Positions 28,111 through 39,331 of a stretch of DNA of 64,000 nt are shown here, piece by piece (the first letter of the stretch is position 1; every line of letters begins with the position of its first letter). Made by a program: the position numbers and the translations under genes. The notes under the pieces were generated by a model. The model was not told where the DNA came from. It saw only the letters and a list, made by a program, of their open reading frames with translations, and made no database searches. Location of the stretch: the NCBI RefSeq assembly GCF_026015985.1, contig NZ_CP110389.1:4372001-4436000 (forward strand), given 5' to 3'. This DNA is from Rhodopseudomonas sp. P2A-2r (GTDB taxonomy: Bacteria; Pseudomonadota; Alphaproteobacteria; Rhizobiales; Xanthobacteraceae).

Positions 28111-29091
28111 TCAGGTTTTGCCGGCGTCCGCCACCGCCTCAGTCGCCAGCGACTTGACCACTACCAGCCGTTTGACGCTGCCGTTCTGGAACGCGCGCAG
28201 GAAGGCGTCATAGTCCTTGAACGACACGCACCCATTGGAGTCGCCGTTGGGACCCAGCAGATAGCTGTGGGTGAGCAGGCCGGTCCTGCCGTACAGATCG
28301 CCCTCGCCGATCGGCGTCATCCGCAGCGCCTGAACGCCGTGGAAAAGTTTCTCGCGCGGCTTGAGCTCATAGACCTGCGGCGGCGTCGGACCGCGGTCTT
28401 TCACGTCGACGTAACGCACGTCGTCGAGCAGTTCGCGATAGCCGGAGTGAGCCTCCAGCCGCGTTCCGTCGGGCATGTAAACCGTGCGGGCCGAAATGTC
28501 ATAGAGCGCGGTCTGGTGGCCCGGCGCGACCATCCCCGAAGGACGGTCCGAGCCATCATTGCCGATCCCGCCATCGGGGGACGCGGAGGCCAGCGTGGTT
28601 CCGGGCGGCTGCAGCATGGCGAAGGCCTTGCGCAACGCCGAGCTGACCTCGCTCAGGGGATCGGACGATGGCGGCTTCGCAGTATTGATCGACGGGGCCA
28701 GGCTTGCCGTCATGTTCGGCACGGCAGGCCGCACGCGCGGCAAGGGAATCTTGGGGACAGGTGCCTCAGCCCCATCGGCCACGGGAGCCTCGGTGCTGGC
28801 GCTCTGCATCGCCCGCGACAGTTCCTGCTTAGCCCGATCGAGCTGGGCCTTCGAGGCTGTCGGCCGCATGTCCACAAGCGTGTTTTCGAGGAAGCGCTCG
28901 GCGAACGTCACCGCGCTTTGGCCCGTCGCCTGGTGGGACGGGGCGATGACGGCGTAGGAGCCAGCCACAATAGCGCCCGCCGCCGCGGCGAGCGCCACGG
29001 CGAACCAGATCGACCCCATCAGAACCGGGTTTGATTTAGCGCTGGTTGCACGAACAGCCGCCAACGGAACTCCCTCAATCGGTTGCGCCAA
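28111..29091 (-). CDS. Membrane-anchored Tlde1 (DUF2778) L,D-transpeptidase-like protein
   Basis: About 326 residues (TTG 29091; ATG at 29019 also possible). One N-terminal transmembrane helix, a long Pro/Ala/Ser-rich periplasmic linker, then a C-terminal domain with GLLTHSYLLGPNGDSNGCVSF, in which the His and the SxGC cysteine form the catalytic pair of Tlde1/YkuD-like peptidoglycan enzymes. Tlde1 founders are type VI secretion effectors, but chromosomal anchored versions are common in Bradyrhizobiaceae and probably modify the cell's own wall. No T6SS genes nearby. Confidence 0.82.
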   Translation of the reverse strand: MAQPIEGVPLAAVRATSAKSNPVLMGSIWFAVALAAAAGAIVAGSYAVIAPSHQATGQSAVTFAERFLENTLVDMRPTASKAQLDRAKQELSRAMQSASTEAPVADGAEAPVPKIPLPRVRPAVPNMTASLAPSINTAKPPSSDPLSEVSSALRKAFAMLQPPGTTLASASPDGGIGNDGSDRPSGMVAPGHQTALYDISARTVYMPDGTRLEAHSGYRELLDDVRYVDVKDRGPTPPQVYELKPREKLFHGVQALRMTPIGEGDLYGRTGLLTHSYLLGPNGDSNGCVSFKDYDAFLRAFQNGSVKRLVVVKSLATEAVADAGKT

Positions 29092-29234
29092 AAATGCGCC
29101 TTTGAGACGGTTTCGTCAATCGGTCGACCACCGCAGAGGAGTTCGGGGGAACCGTCGCGCCGGCCACCGATCAGCCTAAAACTGCGCTTCCGTCCCATCA
29201 GGGATTCCCTGCCGCCCGCCCCATTCCGCGACCC

Positions 29235-29984
29235 TCAGGCGTCGAATACCACCTCTGCGTCACCCAGGGTCTCGAACCGCACCACGCAGCGGTCGCCGGG
29301 CTTGAGGAAATCCACCCCGGTCCAGCTGCCGGTGGTGACAATCTGGCCTGCTTTCACGCCGCCGGCGCCGTCCATCATGTTGGCGAGTGCGACGGCCCCT
29401 CCCAGCGGATCGCCGAACGGATGACTGCCCTGCTTCTCGTGCAGCGCCGTGCCGTTCACCAGCATGGTGATGCGCAGATTCGGCAGGTCGATGTGCGACC
29501 AGTCCGCGGTCTCCGGCCCGAACACCAGCCCGCCATTGATGGTGCAGTCCGCGAGCTGCTCCAGGTTGGGCCGGCCGCGCGGATCGCGATAGCGGCCCGA
29601 TACGATCTCGATGACCGGCAGCACGGCGACGGCCCGGGCCACATCGTCCCGCGTATAGGGCGTGTCCCGCGGCGGCAGGTCGCGGATGAAGCGAAAGGCA
29701 ATCTCGCCTTCCACGCCGCAATGCGGCACTTCGGCGGGCGACATCCGCACCGGGCTGGCGCGGATCGTGCGGGCATAGATCAGCCCGCGGGTCGGCTCGC
29801 CGTCCGGCGGCGCGTTGGCCTTGAAGCCGCCGACGGCGTCGCCCAGCAAGGCTGCCACGCGATCCTGGATGGCGTGGGCTTCGGCCACCGAGGCGGGCAC
29901 CGCCGGCAGCGCATCGATCAGCCCGCCGTTGCGGCGCGCGTCGGCAAGTATCCCGGCAGCGGTTTCGATCTCTGATTCGGTCAT
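29235..29984 (-). CDS. 2-keto-4-pentenoate hydratase / FAH-family protein
   Basis: 249 residues. Seen: PHCGVEGEIAFRF with the metal-binding Glu pair, GGFKAN, DWSHIDLPN, and the C-terminal IVTTGSWTGVDFLKPGDR, diagnostic of the hydratase/decarboxylase branch (MhpD/DmpE/HpcG) of the fumarylacetoacetate hydrolase superfamily. It hydrates 2-hydroxypenta-2,4-dienoate-type intermediates of aromatic meta-cleavage. No other meta-pathway genes are adjacent, so the actual substrate is uncertain. Confidence 0.85.
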   Translation of the reverse strand: MTESEIETAAGILADARRNGGLIDALPAVPASVAEAHAIQDRVAALLGDAVGGFKANAPPDGEPTRGLIYARTIRASPVRMSPAEVPHCGVEGEIAFRFIRDLPPRDTPYTRDDVARAVAVLPVIEIVSGRYRDPRGRPNLEQLADCTINGGLVFGPETADWSHIDLPNLRITMLVNGTALHEKQGSHPFGDPLGGAVALANMMDGAGGVKAGQIVTTGSWTGVDFLKPGDRCVVRFETLGDAEVVFDA

Positions 29985-30088
29985 ATCGGGCCCTCGTTCG
30001 ATCGGTTAGCATTAGCGGATTCGCGGCATGTCGTCCGGCAGCCATGCACGGCTTCATCCGATCGGACCTACCCTTTGAGGAGAGACGG

Positions 30089-30435
30089 ATGCTCTACGAA
30101 GGCAGCTGCCATTGCGGAAAAATCGCATTCGACGTCGAGGGCGAATTCAGTTCAGCGATTGATTGCAACTGCTCACTGTGCCGGCGACGCGGCGGCCTGC
30201 TCGCCTTCGTCCCCCGCACAGGCTGACGTTGAAAACCCCGGAAGAAAATCTGTCGACCTATACATTCAACCACCACCTGCTGAAGCACCATTTTTGCGCA
30301 ACATGCGGGATCGCGCCCTTTAGCGAGGGCAATTCCCCAAAGGGTGAAGCGACCGCCGCGATCAACCTTCGCTGCCTGCCGGAGATCGATCTGAAGATGG
30401 TGCAGATCATGCCGTACGAAGGCAAGGATCGCTAG
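30089..30435 (+). CDS. GFA-family (glutathione-dependent formaldehyde-activating-like) protein, apparent frameshift
   Basis: About 115 residues once repaired. Seen: YEGSCHCGKIAFDVEGE, CNCSLCRRRGGLLAFVP, then in another frame LTLKTPEENLSTYTFN, HHFCATCGIAPFSEG, giving the zinc-binding CHCG, CxxC and CATCG motifs of the GFA fold. One added base in the C5 run at 30211-30215 joins the two parts. Family members bind zinc; most are not true formaldehyde-activating enzymes and have no known role. ATG 30089 follows a GGAGAG site. Confidence 0.85.
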
Positions 30436-30470
30436 GACGAGACCGCCGACCTATCCGATCGCAAAAGCGA

Positions 30471-30500
30471 AAGCCCGGCCTTCTCGCGAAGGCCGGGCTT
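30471..30500. terminator. Bidirectional intrinsic terminator
   Basis: Perfect 13-base stem AAGCCCGGCCTTC with loop TCGC at 30484-30487, between the GFA gene (+) and the TRAP binding-protein gene (-). A's and T's on both flanks allow termination in either direction. A near-identical hairpin sits behind the second TRAP binding-protein gene. Confidence 0.85.
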
Positions 30501-30520
30501 TGTCCGACGATAGCCGCAAG

Positions 30521-32912
<2,392 letters not shown>

Positions 32913-33063
32913 TCAACAGCGACATGAAAATGGCATCGCCGAGACGCTCTCGTGACGGCTCTCTAACACGGATAGTCCGCAGCTGAAAACGCGGCGAGCC
33001 CCTCGTCGCTGCAATTAAACGAAAGTTCTATGCGACATGACAGCCGCAGCGCCTGCTGCGGGC

Positions 33064-34191
33064 TCAGGCCGCGGCGGTGGCCACCTGGAGCTGATCGCGG
33101 ACCTGGGCGGCGATCGACCGGTAGATTGCCGCATGCGGGCCGTCCGGTTCGCTCACCACCACCGGCGTGCCGGCGTCGGACATGGCGCGAATCGACATGT
33201 GCAGCGGCACCTCGCCGAGGAACGGCACGCCGAGACGCTCGGCCTCGTGGCGCGCGCCGCCATGGCCGAAGATGTCCGACCGGGTGCCGCATTCCGGACA
33301 CTGGAAATAGCTCATGTTCTCGATGATGCCGAGCACGGGCACGTTGACCTTGGTGAACATGGCCAGACCGCGGCGGGCATCGATCAGAGCGAGGTCCTGC
33401 GGCGTCGAGACGATCACGGCGCCCTTCAGGGGCACGTTCTGCGCCAGCGTCAGCTGGGCGTCCCCGGTGCCGGGCGGCATGTCGACGACGAGCACGTCAA
33501 GGGTGCCCCAGGCGACATCGCGCAGCATCTGGGTGATCGCCGACATCACCATCGGTCCGCGCCAGATCATCGCGGTCTCTTCCTCGACCAGGAAGCCGAT
33601 CGACATGATCGACAGCCCGAACTTGGCGATCGGGATCATCTTCTTGGTTTCGTCGAGGACGGGCTTGTCGCGGATACCGGTCAGGCGCGGCACCGACGGG
33701 CCGTAGATATCGGCGTCGAGCAACCCGACGCGCAGGCCGAGATCGCGCAGCCCCAGCGCCAGATTGAGCGCGGTGGTCGATTTGCCGACGCCGCCCTTGC
33801 CGGAGGCCACCGCGATCACAGCGGCGATGCCGGGAATTTCGGCCTGCCTCGACATCGGCGAGCCCGCCGGGTTGGCCGGCGGGCGATGCGCCGACACCGG
33901 CTGCACGCCCGGCTTGTGGCTGTGCGGCGCAGGCGCAGCACCAGGCTTACGCTCGGCGGTCAGCGCAACCATGGCACCGGTGACGCCGGGAACGGCGCGC
34001 ACGGCCTTTTCCGCTTCGGCGCGCACGCTTTCCCAGGCGCGCGCCTCGGCGGCGTCGACATTGATCGAGAACAGCACGCGGCCGTCGGTGACGGCGATCT
34101 CCGACAGCACATTCGCATGGCTCAGCGCGACGCCGCGCGGCGATTTCACCGCCGCCAGCGCTTCGAGAATCTGCTGTTTTGTCACGCTCAA
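33064..34191 (-). CDS. apbC: Mrp/NBP35-family Fe-S cluster carrier ATPase (ApbC)
   Basis: About 375 residues. N-terminal DUF59 (MIP18-like) domain VLEALAAVKSPRG-type, a flexible Ala/Pro/His linker, then the P-loop domain with GKGGVGKSTTALNLALGL (deviant Walker A), DADIYGPSVPRL (Walker A'), DMPPGTGDAQLTL, and the metal-bridging YFQCPECG. It binds and transfers 4Fe-4S clusters in the cytosol. The start is taken as TTG 34191 (LSVTKQQ) behind GGGAGA; a GTG at 34185 is an alternative and the longer GTG 34227 frame has an unconserved head. Confidence 0.93.
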   Translation of the reverse strand: MSVTKQQILEALAAVKSPRGVALSHANVLSEIAVTDGRVLFSINVDAAEARAWESVRAEAEKAVRAVPGVTGAMVALTAERKPGAAPAPHSHKPGVQPVSAHRPPANPAGSPMSRQAEIPGIAAVIAVASGKGGVGKSTTALNLALGLRDLGLRVGLLDADIYGPSVPRLTGIRDKPVLDETKKMIPIAKFGLSIMSIGFLVEEETAMIWRGPMVMSAITQMLRDVAWGTLDVLVVDMPPGTGDAQLTLAQNVPLKGAVIVSTPQDLALIDARRGLAMFTKVNVPVLGIIENMSYFQCPECGTRSDIFGHGGARHEAERLGVPFLGEVPLHMSIRAMSDAGTPVVVSEPDGPHAAIYRSIAAQVRDQLQVATAAA

Positions 34192-34486
34192 TGGAGATCT
34201 CCCGGCCGGCCTCAAGTCAGACCGCACAGATAGAGCACTTCCAGCCCAAGTCCACGGCGAAATTGGCGGCGCAGGTAAGCCATGCGGCGAGGGTCACGCG
34301 CACCAAACGCGTTGTGCGTCGCAATAGCGTAGGACCATAGGCGGCTTTCGCGGGGCTTTGCCGCGCCGGCTTCCCCGTTTATGCTGGCGTCGAACGCTCT
34401 CGTTGCCCGCGGCATCGCTCCGGGCCCCCTCACCTCTTTTCAAATCACAGCCGGCGCTCAAGCCGGTCGCACACAAGGGTATGGAC

Positions 34487-35356
34487 ATGGCCAAAGTTGC
34501 TTTCATCGGTCTCGGCGTCATGGGTTTCCCAATGGCCGGACACCTGGTGGTCAAGGGCAAGCACGAGGTGACCGTGTTCAACCGCAATCCGGCCAAGGCC
34601 AAGACCTGGGCGGAAAAATTCGGCGGCCGCACCGCCTCGACGCCGCAGGCCGCCGCCGAGGGCCAGGATTTCGTGATGGCCTGCGTCGGCAATGACGACG
34701 ATCTGCGCGCCGTCACCACCGGCGAGAACGGCGCATTCGCCGGCATGGCCAAGAACGCGATCTTCGTCGATCACACCACGGCGTCGGCGGAAGTCGCGCG
34801 CGAACTCAATGCCGCGGCCGACAAGGCAGGCTTCCACTTCATCGACGCGCCGGTGTCCGGCGGCCAGGCCGGCGCCGAGAACGGCGCACTCACCGTGATG
34901 TGCGGCGGCACCGAGGCCGCCTATGCCAAGGCCGCGCCGGTGATCGAAGCCTATGCCAAGATGCAGAAGCTGCTGGGCCCCGCCGGCTCCGGCCAGCTGA
35001 CAAAAATGGTCAACCAGATCTGCATCGCTGGCCTGGTCGAGGCTTTGTCCGAGGGCATTCACTTCGCCAAGAAGGCCGGGCTCGACGTCAATGCGGTGAT
35101 CGAGGTGATCTCCAAGGGCGCGGCGCAATCGTGGCAGATGGAGAACCGCTACAAGACCATGAACGACGGCAAGTTCGACTTCGGCTTTGCGGTCGAATGG
35201 ATGCGCAAGGACCTCTCGATCTGCCTCGCCGAGTCCCGCCGCAACGGTGCCACCCTGCCGGTCACGGCGCTGGTGGATGCGTTCTACGCGGAAGTCGAGA
35301 CGATGGGCGGCAAACGCTGGGATACCTCCAGCCTGCTGGCCCGGCTGCAGCGATAA
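34487..35356 (+). CDS. Beta-hydroxyacid dehydrogenase (3-hydroxyisobutyrate dehydrogenase-like)
   Basis: 289 residues from ATG 34487 (AAGGG site 7 bases ahead; ATG 34481 also possible). Seen: NAD(P)-binding FIGLGVMGFPMAGHL, VDHTTASAEVAREL, substrate motif FIDAPVSGGQAGAENG, and catalytic Lys in GQLTKMVNQI near residue 170. These define the HIBADH/tartronate semialdehyde reductase/GLYR family. Which hydroxyacid or semialdehyde is used cannot be told from sequence. Followed by two hairpins. Confidence 0.9.
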   Translation: MAKVAFIGLGVMGFPMAGHLVVKGKHEVTVFNRNPAKAKTWAEKFGGRTASTPQAAAEGQDFVMACVGNDDDLRAVTTGENGAFAGMAKNAIFVDHTTASAEVARELNAAADKAGFHFIDAPVSGGQAGAENGALTVMCGGTEAAYAKAAPVIEAYAKMQKLLGPAGSGQLTKMVNQICIAGLVEALSEGIHFAKKAGLDVNAVIEVISKGAAQSWQMENRYKTMNDGKFDFGFAVEWMRKDLSICLAESRRNGATLPVTALVDAFYAEVETMGGKRWDTSSLLARLQR

Positions 35357-35393
35357 AACGTCGTAAAATCAACGGATTGACGAAAGAAACGGG

Positions 35394-35417
35394 GATCCGC
35401 GGCGAATGCCGCGGATC
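35394..35417 (+). terminator. GC-rich hairpin downstream of the dehydrogenase
   Basis: Perfect 10-base stem GATCCGCGGC with loop GAAT, 38 bases after the dehydrogenase stop. A weaker second hairpin AACCG...CGGTT at 35437-35453 runs straight into a T-run, so the pair probably ends transcription before the histidine kinase gene. Confidence 0.6.
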
Positions 35418-35540
35418 GCAGACTTAATGTGCTTTTAACCGAATTATCCGGTTTTTTAAGGCACCTCTTAAGGATTGTGCGGCACAGATAGGCGGAGTGG
35501 TAAACCGCGCACGGATGCGTGCAGGATTGTGTCCAGTTTG

Positions 35541-37142
35541 ATGAGTAAGCCTGCCGATAGGCCCGAAGTCGTTCAGCTTCCGGCGGAACCCACCGTGATT
35601 CCCACGGCGCGCAGCCGCCGTGCGGCCACGCAGCGGGTGCGCGAGGCACGCGACCGGCTGACCTCGACATCGGGCACAAGGCCGGCCTTCGATCGAGAAC
35701 TGATCCGGCAATATGCCCAGACCCGGCTGTCGGCCTCGCTGGTGGTGGTGCTGCTGGTGGTGGCCACGGGCGTGCTGTTCGGACTGTGGATGCAGCCGCT
35801 GTCGGCGGCGATCTGGACCTGCGGGATGCTGTGCACCCATGCGGTCATCATCCGCTCCTGCCAGCGCTATCTCGCCGAACCGCCCTCGCCGGCGCATAGC
35901 CGCAAATGGCGCATCCGTTTCGTCCTGCTCGACCTGCTCTATGGCCTGTGCTGGACCGTGATCCTGGTTCACCCCGCCGACATCGACATCGTCTCCAACT
36001 CGATGATGATGTTCCTGATGCTGCTGGTGGTGGCGGTCTCCAGCATGCTGGCCGCCAGCCTGCCGATCGCCGCCTTCGCCGCCACCGCGCCGGTGACCTC
36101 CGGCGTCGCGCTGAATTTCATCCTCCATGGCGGCTTCGATAACTACGTGCTGGCCGCGCTCGCGGTGTCGGCCGAGGGCTACTTTGCCCTGCTGGCGCAC
36201 CGGCTGCATTCGACCACGCTGACCGCGCTGGAGGCGCGCGCGGAAAAGGATGCGCTGATCGGCGAGCTGGAACAGGCCAAGGCGATCTCCGACGAGGCGC
36301 GCCACCGCGCCGAGGCCGCCAATGTCGCCAAGTCGCGCTTTCTCGCCCAGATGAGCCACGAGCTGCGCACGCCGCTGAACGCCATTCTCGGCTTTTCCGA
36401 AGTGATGAAGAGCGAGATCTTCGGCGGCCATGCCGTGCCGGTCTACAAGGAATACTCCGCCGACATCCACAATTCCGGCGTGCACCTCTTGAACCTGATC
36501 AACGAGATCCTCGACCTCAGCCGGATCGAGGCCGGTCGCTACGAGCTCAACGAGGAAGCGGTGTCGCTGGAGCATGTGGTGGCCGACTGCCATCACCTCT
36601 TGAAGCTGCGCGCCTCGAGCCGCGGCATCACCATCCATGAGGTGTTCGAACACGGCATGCCGCGGATCTGGGGCGACGAGCGCGCCTGCCGCCAGATCGT
36701 GCTCAACCTCTTGTCGAACGCCATCAAGTTCACGCCGCAAGGCGGCGAGGTCTGGCTCAAGGTCGGCTGGACCGCCTCCGGCGGGCAATACCTAAGCTGC
36801 CGCGACACCGGCTCCGGCATTGCCGAAGACGAGATCCCGATCGTGCTGGCCTCGTTCGGCCAGGGCTCCAACTCGATCAAGTCAGCCGAACAGGGCGCGG
36901 GTCTCGGCCTGCCGATCGCCAAGAGCCTGATCGACATGCACGGCGGCACCTTCACGCTGCGCTCGAAATTGCGCGTCGGCACCGAAGTGATCGTCACTTT
37001 CCCGCCGGAGCGCGTGATGTCGGCGCTGGCGCCGATGTCCGAGGACGGCCCGCCGCTGCAGCCCGAAGCCTACACCACCGGCAATGACGAAAAGCGCCGG
37101 GTCCGCAACAAGCCGATCATGAGCGCGGGGACCAGTCTTTAA
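35541..37142 (+). CDS. Membrane sensor histidine kinase
   Basis: 533 residues from ATG 35541. Cytoplasmic N-terminus, about six hydrophobic helices (residues roughly 60-215), a short linker helix, then HisKA with phospho-acceptor His in QMSHELRTPLNAILGFSEV near residue 272, and HATPase_c: N box NLLSNAIKFTP, G1 DTGSGIAEDEIP, G2 GAGLGLPIAKSL. No receiver, PAS or HAMP domain is visible. The H-box resembles the PleC/DivJ/PdhS kinases of alphaproteobacteria, but the target regulator is not encoded nearby. Confidence 0.9.
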   Translation: MSKPADRPEVVQLPAEPTVIPTARSRRAATQRVREARDRLTSTSGTRPAFDRELIRQYAQTRLSASLVVVLLVVATGVLFGLWMQPLSAAIWTCGMLCTHAVIIRSCQRYLAEPPSPAHSRKWRIRFVLLDLLYGLCWTVILVHPADIDIVSNSMMMFLMLLVVAVSSMLAASLPIAAFAATAPVTSGVALNFILHGGFDNYVLAALAVSAEGYFALLAHRLHSTTLTALEARAEKDALIGELEQAKAISDEARHRAEAANVAKSRFLAQMSHELRTPLNAILGFSEVMKSEIFGGHAVPVYKEYSADIHNSGVHLLNLINEILDLSRIEAGRYELNEEAVSLEHVVADCHHLLKLRASSRGITIHEVFEHGMPRIWGDERACRQIVLNLLSNAIKFTPQGGEVWLKVGWTASGGQYLSCRDTGSGIAEDEIPIVLASFGQGSNSIKSAEQGAGLGLPIAKSLIDMHGGTFTLRSKLRVGTEVIVTFPPERVMSALAPMSEDGPPLQPEAYTTGNDEKRRVRNKPIMSAGTSL

Positions 37143-37200
37143 GCCAGATTTTGAGCGCAAAGGCTTGCGCAAGCGAGCCGATCCACTTCAAACTCCATTC

Positions 37201-37419
37201 ATGAGCATCGAGACGCCGTGCATCGCAGTCTGCATCATCGACCCGAAAACCAAGCTGTGCCTCGGCTGCGGACGAACGCTGCCGGAAATTGCGCGCTGGC
37301 ACCGGATCGAGAGCAGCGAGCGGCTGGACATCATGGCGGCCCTGCCCGCGCGCATGATCGAAGCCGGCCTGGAGATCATGTCCGCTCCCCGCAAGAAAGC
37401 CGCCTCCTCCCTCACCTGA
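37201..37419 (+). CDS. DUF1289 domain-containing protein
   Basis: 72 residues. Cysteine pattern CIAVCIIDPKTKLCLGCGRT followed by LPEIARWHRI, the complete DUF1289 signature, likely a small metal- or cluster-binding fold. Function unknown. Followed 10 bases later by the aspartic protease gene, so the two probably share a transcript. Confidence 0.9.
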   Translation: MSIETPCIAVCIIDPKTKLCLGCGRTLPEIARWHRIESSERLDIMAALPARMIEAGLEIMSAPRKKAASSLT

Positions 37420-37429
37420 CCGGTGCGCC

Positions 37430-37954
37430 ATGAGCCGGCTGCTGCTGCTGATCGCGGTGCTCGCCGCCACGATCGGTGCGGCGCTGGCCTATGGCGATCC
37501 CGCCGAGATCGCCAAGGCCCGCAGCAAGGCCGGCGCGCTGGTGTCGGACATGCTGCGCAAGGCACCGGACAAGCCGGTGCGTGCCGTAGAGATCCCGCGC
37601 GGCCAGGGCGGCGAGTTCGGCCTGCGCGCGCAGATCAACGGCGTCACCACCCCGATGGTGATCGACACCGGCGCCACCTCGGTGGTGCTGACCTGGGAGA
37701 CCGCGAAAGCTGCCGGCCTGCCGCTGGAACTGCTGGACTACAACGTCGACGTCGAGACCGCCGCCGGCCATACCCGCGCCGCGCGCCTCACCCTGGACCG
37801 CCTGGCCATCGGCAAACTCGTCGAGCGCTCGGTCCCCGCGCTGGTGGTGCCGCGCGGCCAGATGAAATCCAACCTGCTCGGCATGAGTTTTCTCGACCGC
37901 CTGGAAAGCTGGGAAGTCCGCGCCGACAAATTGATGCTGCGGGGATATCCGTAA
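37430..37954 (+). CDS. Retropepsin-like aspartic protease (TIGR02281, clan AA)
   Basis: 174 residues. An N-terminal hydrophobic signal or anchor (LLLLIAVLAATIGAALA), then a single aspartic-protease half with the catalytic VIDTGATSVVLT near residue 79 and a distal LLGMSFLDRLESW strand (the conserved LG-SFL motif). Such enzymes work as dimers, probably in the periplasm; their substrates are unknown. Short gap after the DUF1289 gene suggests co-transcription. Confidence 0.88.
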   Translation: MSRLLLLIAVLAATIGAALAYGDPAEIAKARSKAGALVSDMLRKAPDKPVRAVEIPRGQGGEFGLRAQINGVTTPMVIDTGATSVVLTWETAKAAGLPLELLDYNVDVETAAGHTRAARLTLDRLAIGKLVERSVPALVVPRGQMKSNLLGMSFLDRLESWEVRADKLMLRGYP

Positions 37955-37987
37955 GGACCGATAAGCCCAATTGAAACGCGAACCGTT

Positions 37988-38117
37988 TCCCGGACGCGGT
38001 GCGGCGCGAAGTGCCGCTCCGCAGATCCGGGATCCCGGTTTCTTCCACGCCAACCAGGACCCCGGATCTGCGGCGCACCACGCCGCTGAGAAGCGGCGCA
38101 GTGCACCGCGTCCGGGG
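37988..38117. repeat. Large nested palindrome of the Bradyrhizobium intergenic type
   Basis: Outer arms 37988-38002 and 38103-38117 (CCCGGACGCGGTGC and its complement) enclose inner arms CCGCAGATCCGGG (38019-38031) and its complement (38061-38073). Sits between convergent protease and dusA genes. The outer sequence matches the form of palindromes dispersed in Bradyrhizobium genomes. May also terminate transcription both ways. Distinct in sequence from the palindrome at 7805-7912. Confidence 0.75.
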
Positions 38118-38142
38118 AACGCCCCTGGGCGGGTTGAATTCG

Positions 38143-39129
38143 TTACGCCGCCGCCTGCTCCGGTTCGCCAACCTCCACCAGCGCGATCGCCGCGCGCAGC
38201 ACGTCGAGTCCCGCGCCGTGCTGCGTGCCGTTCTCGGCGAGATAGCGGCGGAACGCACGGGCGCCGCGCACGCCGTGGAACGCGCCGACGAAATGCCGCG
38301 TGATCGAATGCAGCCGCGTGCCCTGCGCCAGCTGGTCGGCGATGTACGGCATCATCGCCTCGAACACGTCCTTCATCGTCGCGTGCTGCGCCGGCTCCCC
38401 GAAAATATCCGGATCGACCGCCAGCAATCGCCACGGCTCCTGATAGGCGGCGCGGCCGAGCATGACGCCATCGACATGAGCCAGATGCGCGGCGGCCTCG
38501 GCGATGCCCATGATGCCGCCGTTGATGCTGATCGGCACATCGGGCATTGCCGCCTTCAGCCGGTACACGCGATCGTAGTCCAGCGGCGGCACGTCGCGGT
38601 TCTGCTTCGGCGACAGCCCGTTGAGCCAGGCCTTTCGCGCATGCACCACGAGGCCGTCGGCGCCGGCGGCCACCACCGCGCGGGCCAGCGCGTCGAGCGC
38701 CACTTCCGGATCCTGATCGTCGATGCCGATGCGGCATTTGACCGTGACCGGAACCTTGACCGCCGCCTTCATGGCGGCGACGCCGCGGGCGACCAGATCC
38801 GGCTCGGCCATCAGACAGGCGCCAAAGCGGCCGTCCTTCACCCGGTCGGAGGGGCAGCCGACATTGATGTTGATCTCGTCATAGCCGAAATCCGCGCCGA
38901 TCCGCGCGGCCTCCGCGAGATCGGCGGGATCGGAGCCGCCGAGCTGCAGCGCCACCGGATGCTCGCTGGCGTCATAGCCGAGCAACCGCTGGCGATCGCC
39001 ATGGATGATGGCGCCGGTGGTCAGCATCTCCGTATAGAGCAGCGCACGGCGCGTCAGCAGACGGTGGAACACCCGGCAATGCCGGTCGGTCCAGTCCATC
39101 ATGGGCGCCACGGAGAATTTATTCATCAT
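38143..39129 (-). CDS. dusA: tRNA dihydrouridine synthase DusA
   Basis: 328 residues (ATG 39129 or 39126). FMN-dependent TIM barrel reducing uridines in the tRNA D-loop. Seen: VAPMMDWTDRHCR, TEMLTTGA, LQLGGSDP, the catalytic Cys in NVGCPSDRV near residue 98, VKCRIGIDD, VHARKAWLNGLSP and the FMN phosphate site SINGGI. AWLNGLSPK with downstream NR is the DusA-subfamily pattern. Intact. Confidence 0.94.
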   Translation of the reverse strand: MMNKFSVAPMMDWTDRHCRVFHRLLTRRALLYTEMLTTGAIIHGDRQRLLGYDASEHPVALQLGGSDPADLAEAARIGADFGYDEININVGCPSDRVKDGRFGACLMAEPDLVARGVAAMKAAVKVPVTVKCRIGIDDQDPEVALDALARAVVAAGADGLVVHARKAWLNGLSPKQNRDVPPLDYDRVYRLKAAMPDVPISINGGIMGIAEAAAHLAHVDGVMLGRAAYQEPWRLLAVDPDIFGEPAQHATMKDVFEAMMPYIADQLAQGTRLHSITRHFVGAFHGVRGARAFRRYLAENGTQHGAGLDVLRAAIALVEVGEPEQAAA

Positions 39130-39331
39130 AACGGAGAGTCAAACCAGGTTTTGCCCCAAGGAAAGAGGCCGATGGGCAGCGGACGCAGGTAATGCGGTCG
39201 CCCTCATAATATCAGCAGGCTGCGAAAATAACAAAAATGCGGTGCGATCGGGGAACTCGAAGATTCCTGCATGCGCCGAAGCAAGCGCAATCAGTTCATC
39301 GGGACTGTACTGGTGACCGCGTTAGACAAGC

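Noticed and set aside
35424..36788. 454-codon minus-strand frame over the histidine kinase
   Set aside because: Antisense to HisKA and HATPase motifs; low-complexity His/Gln/Arg content.
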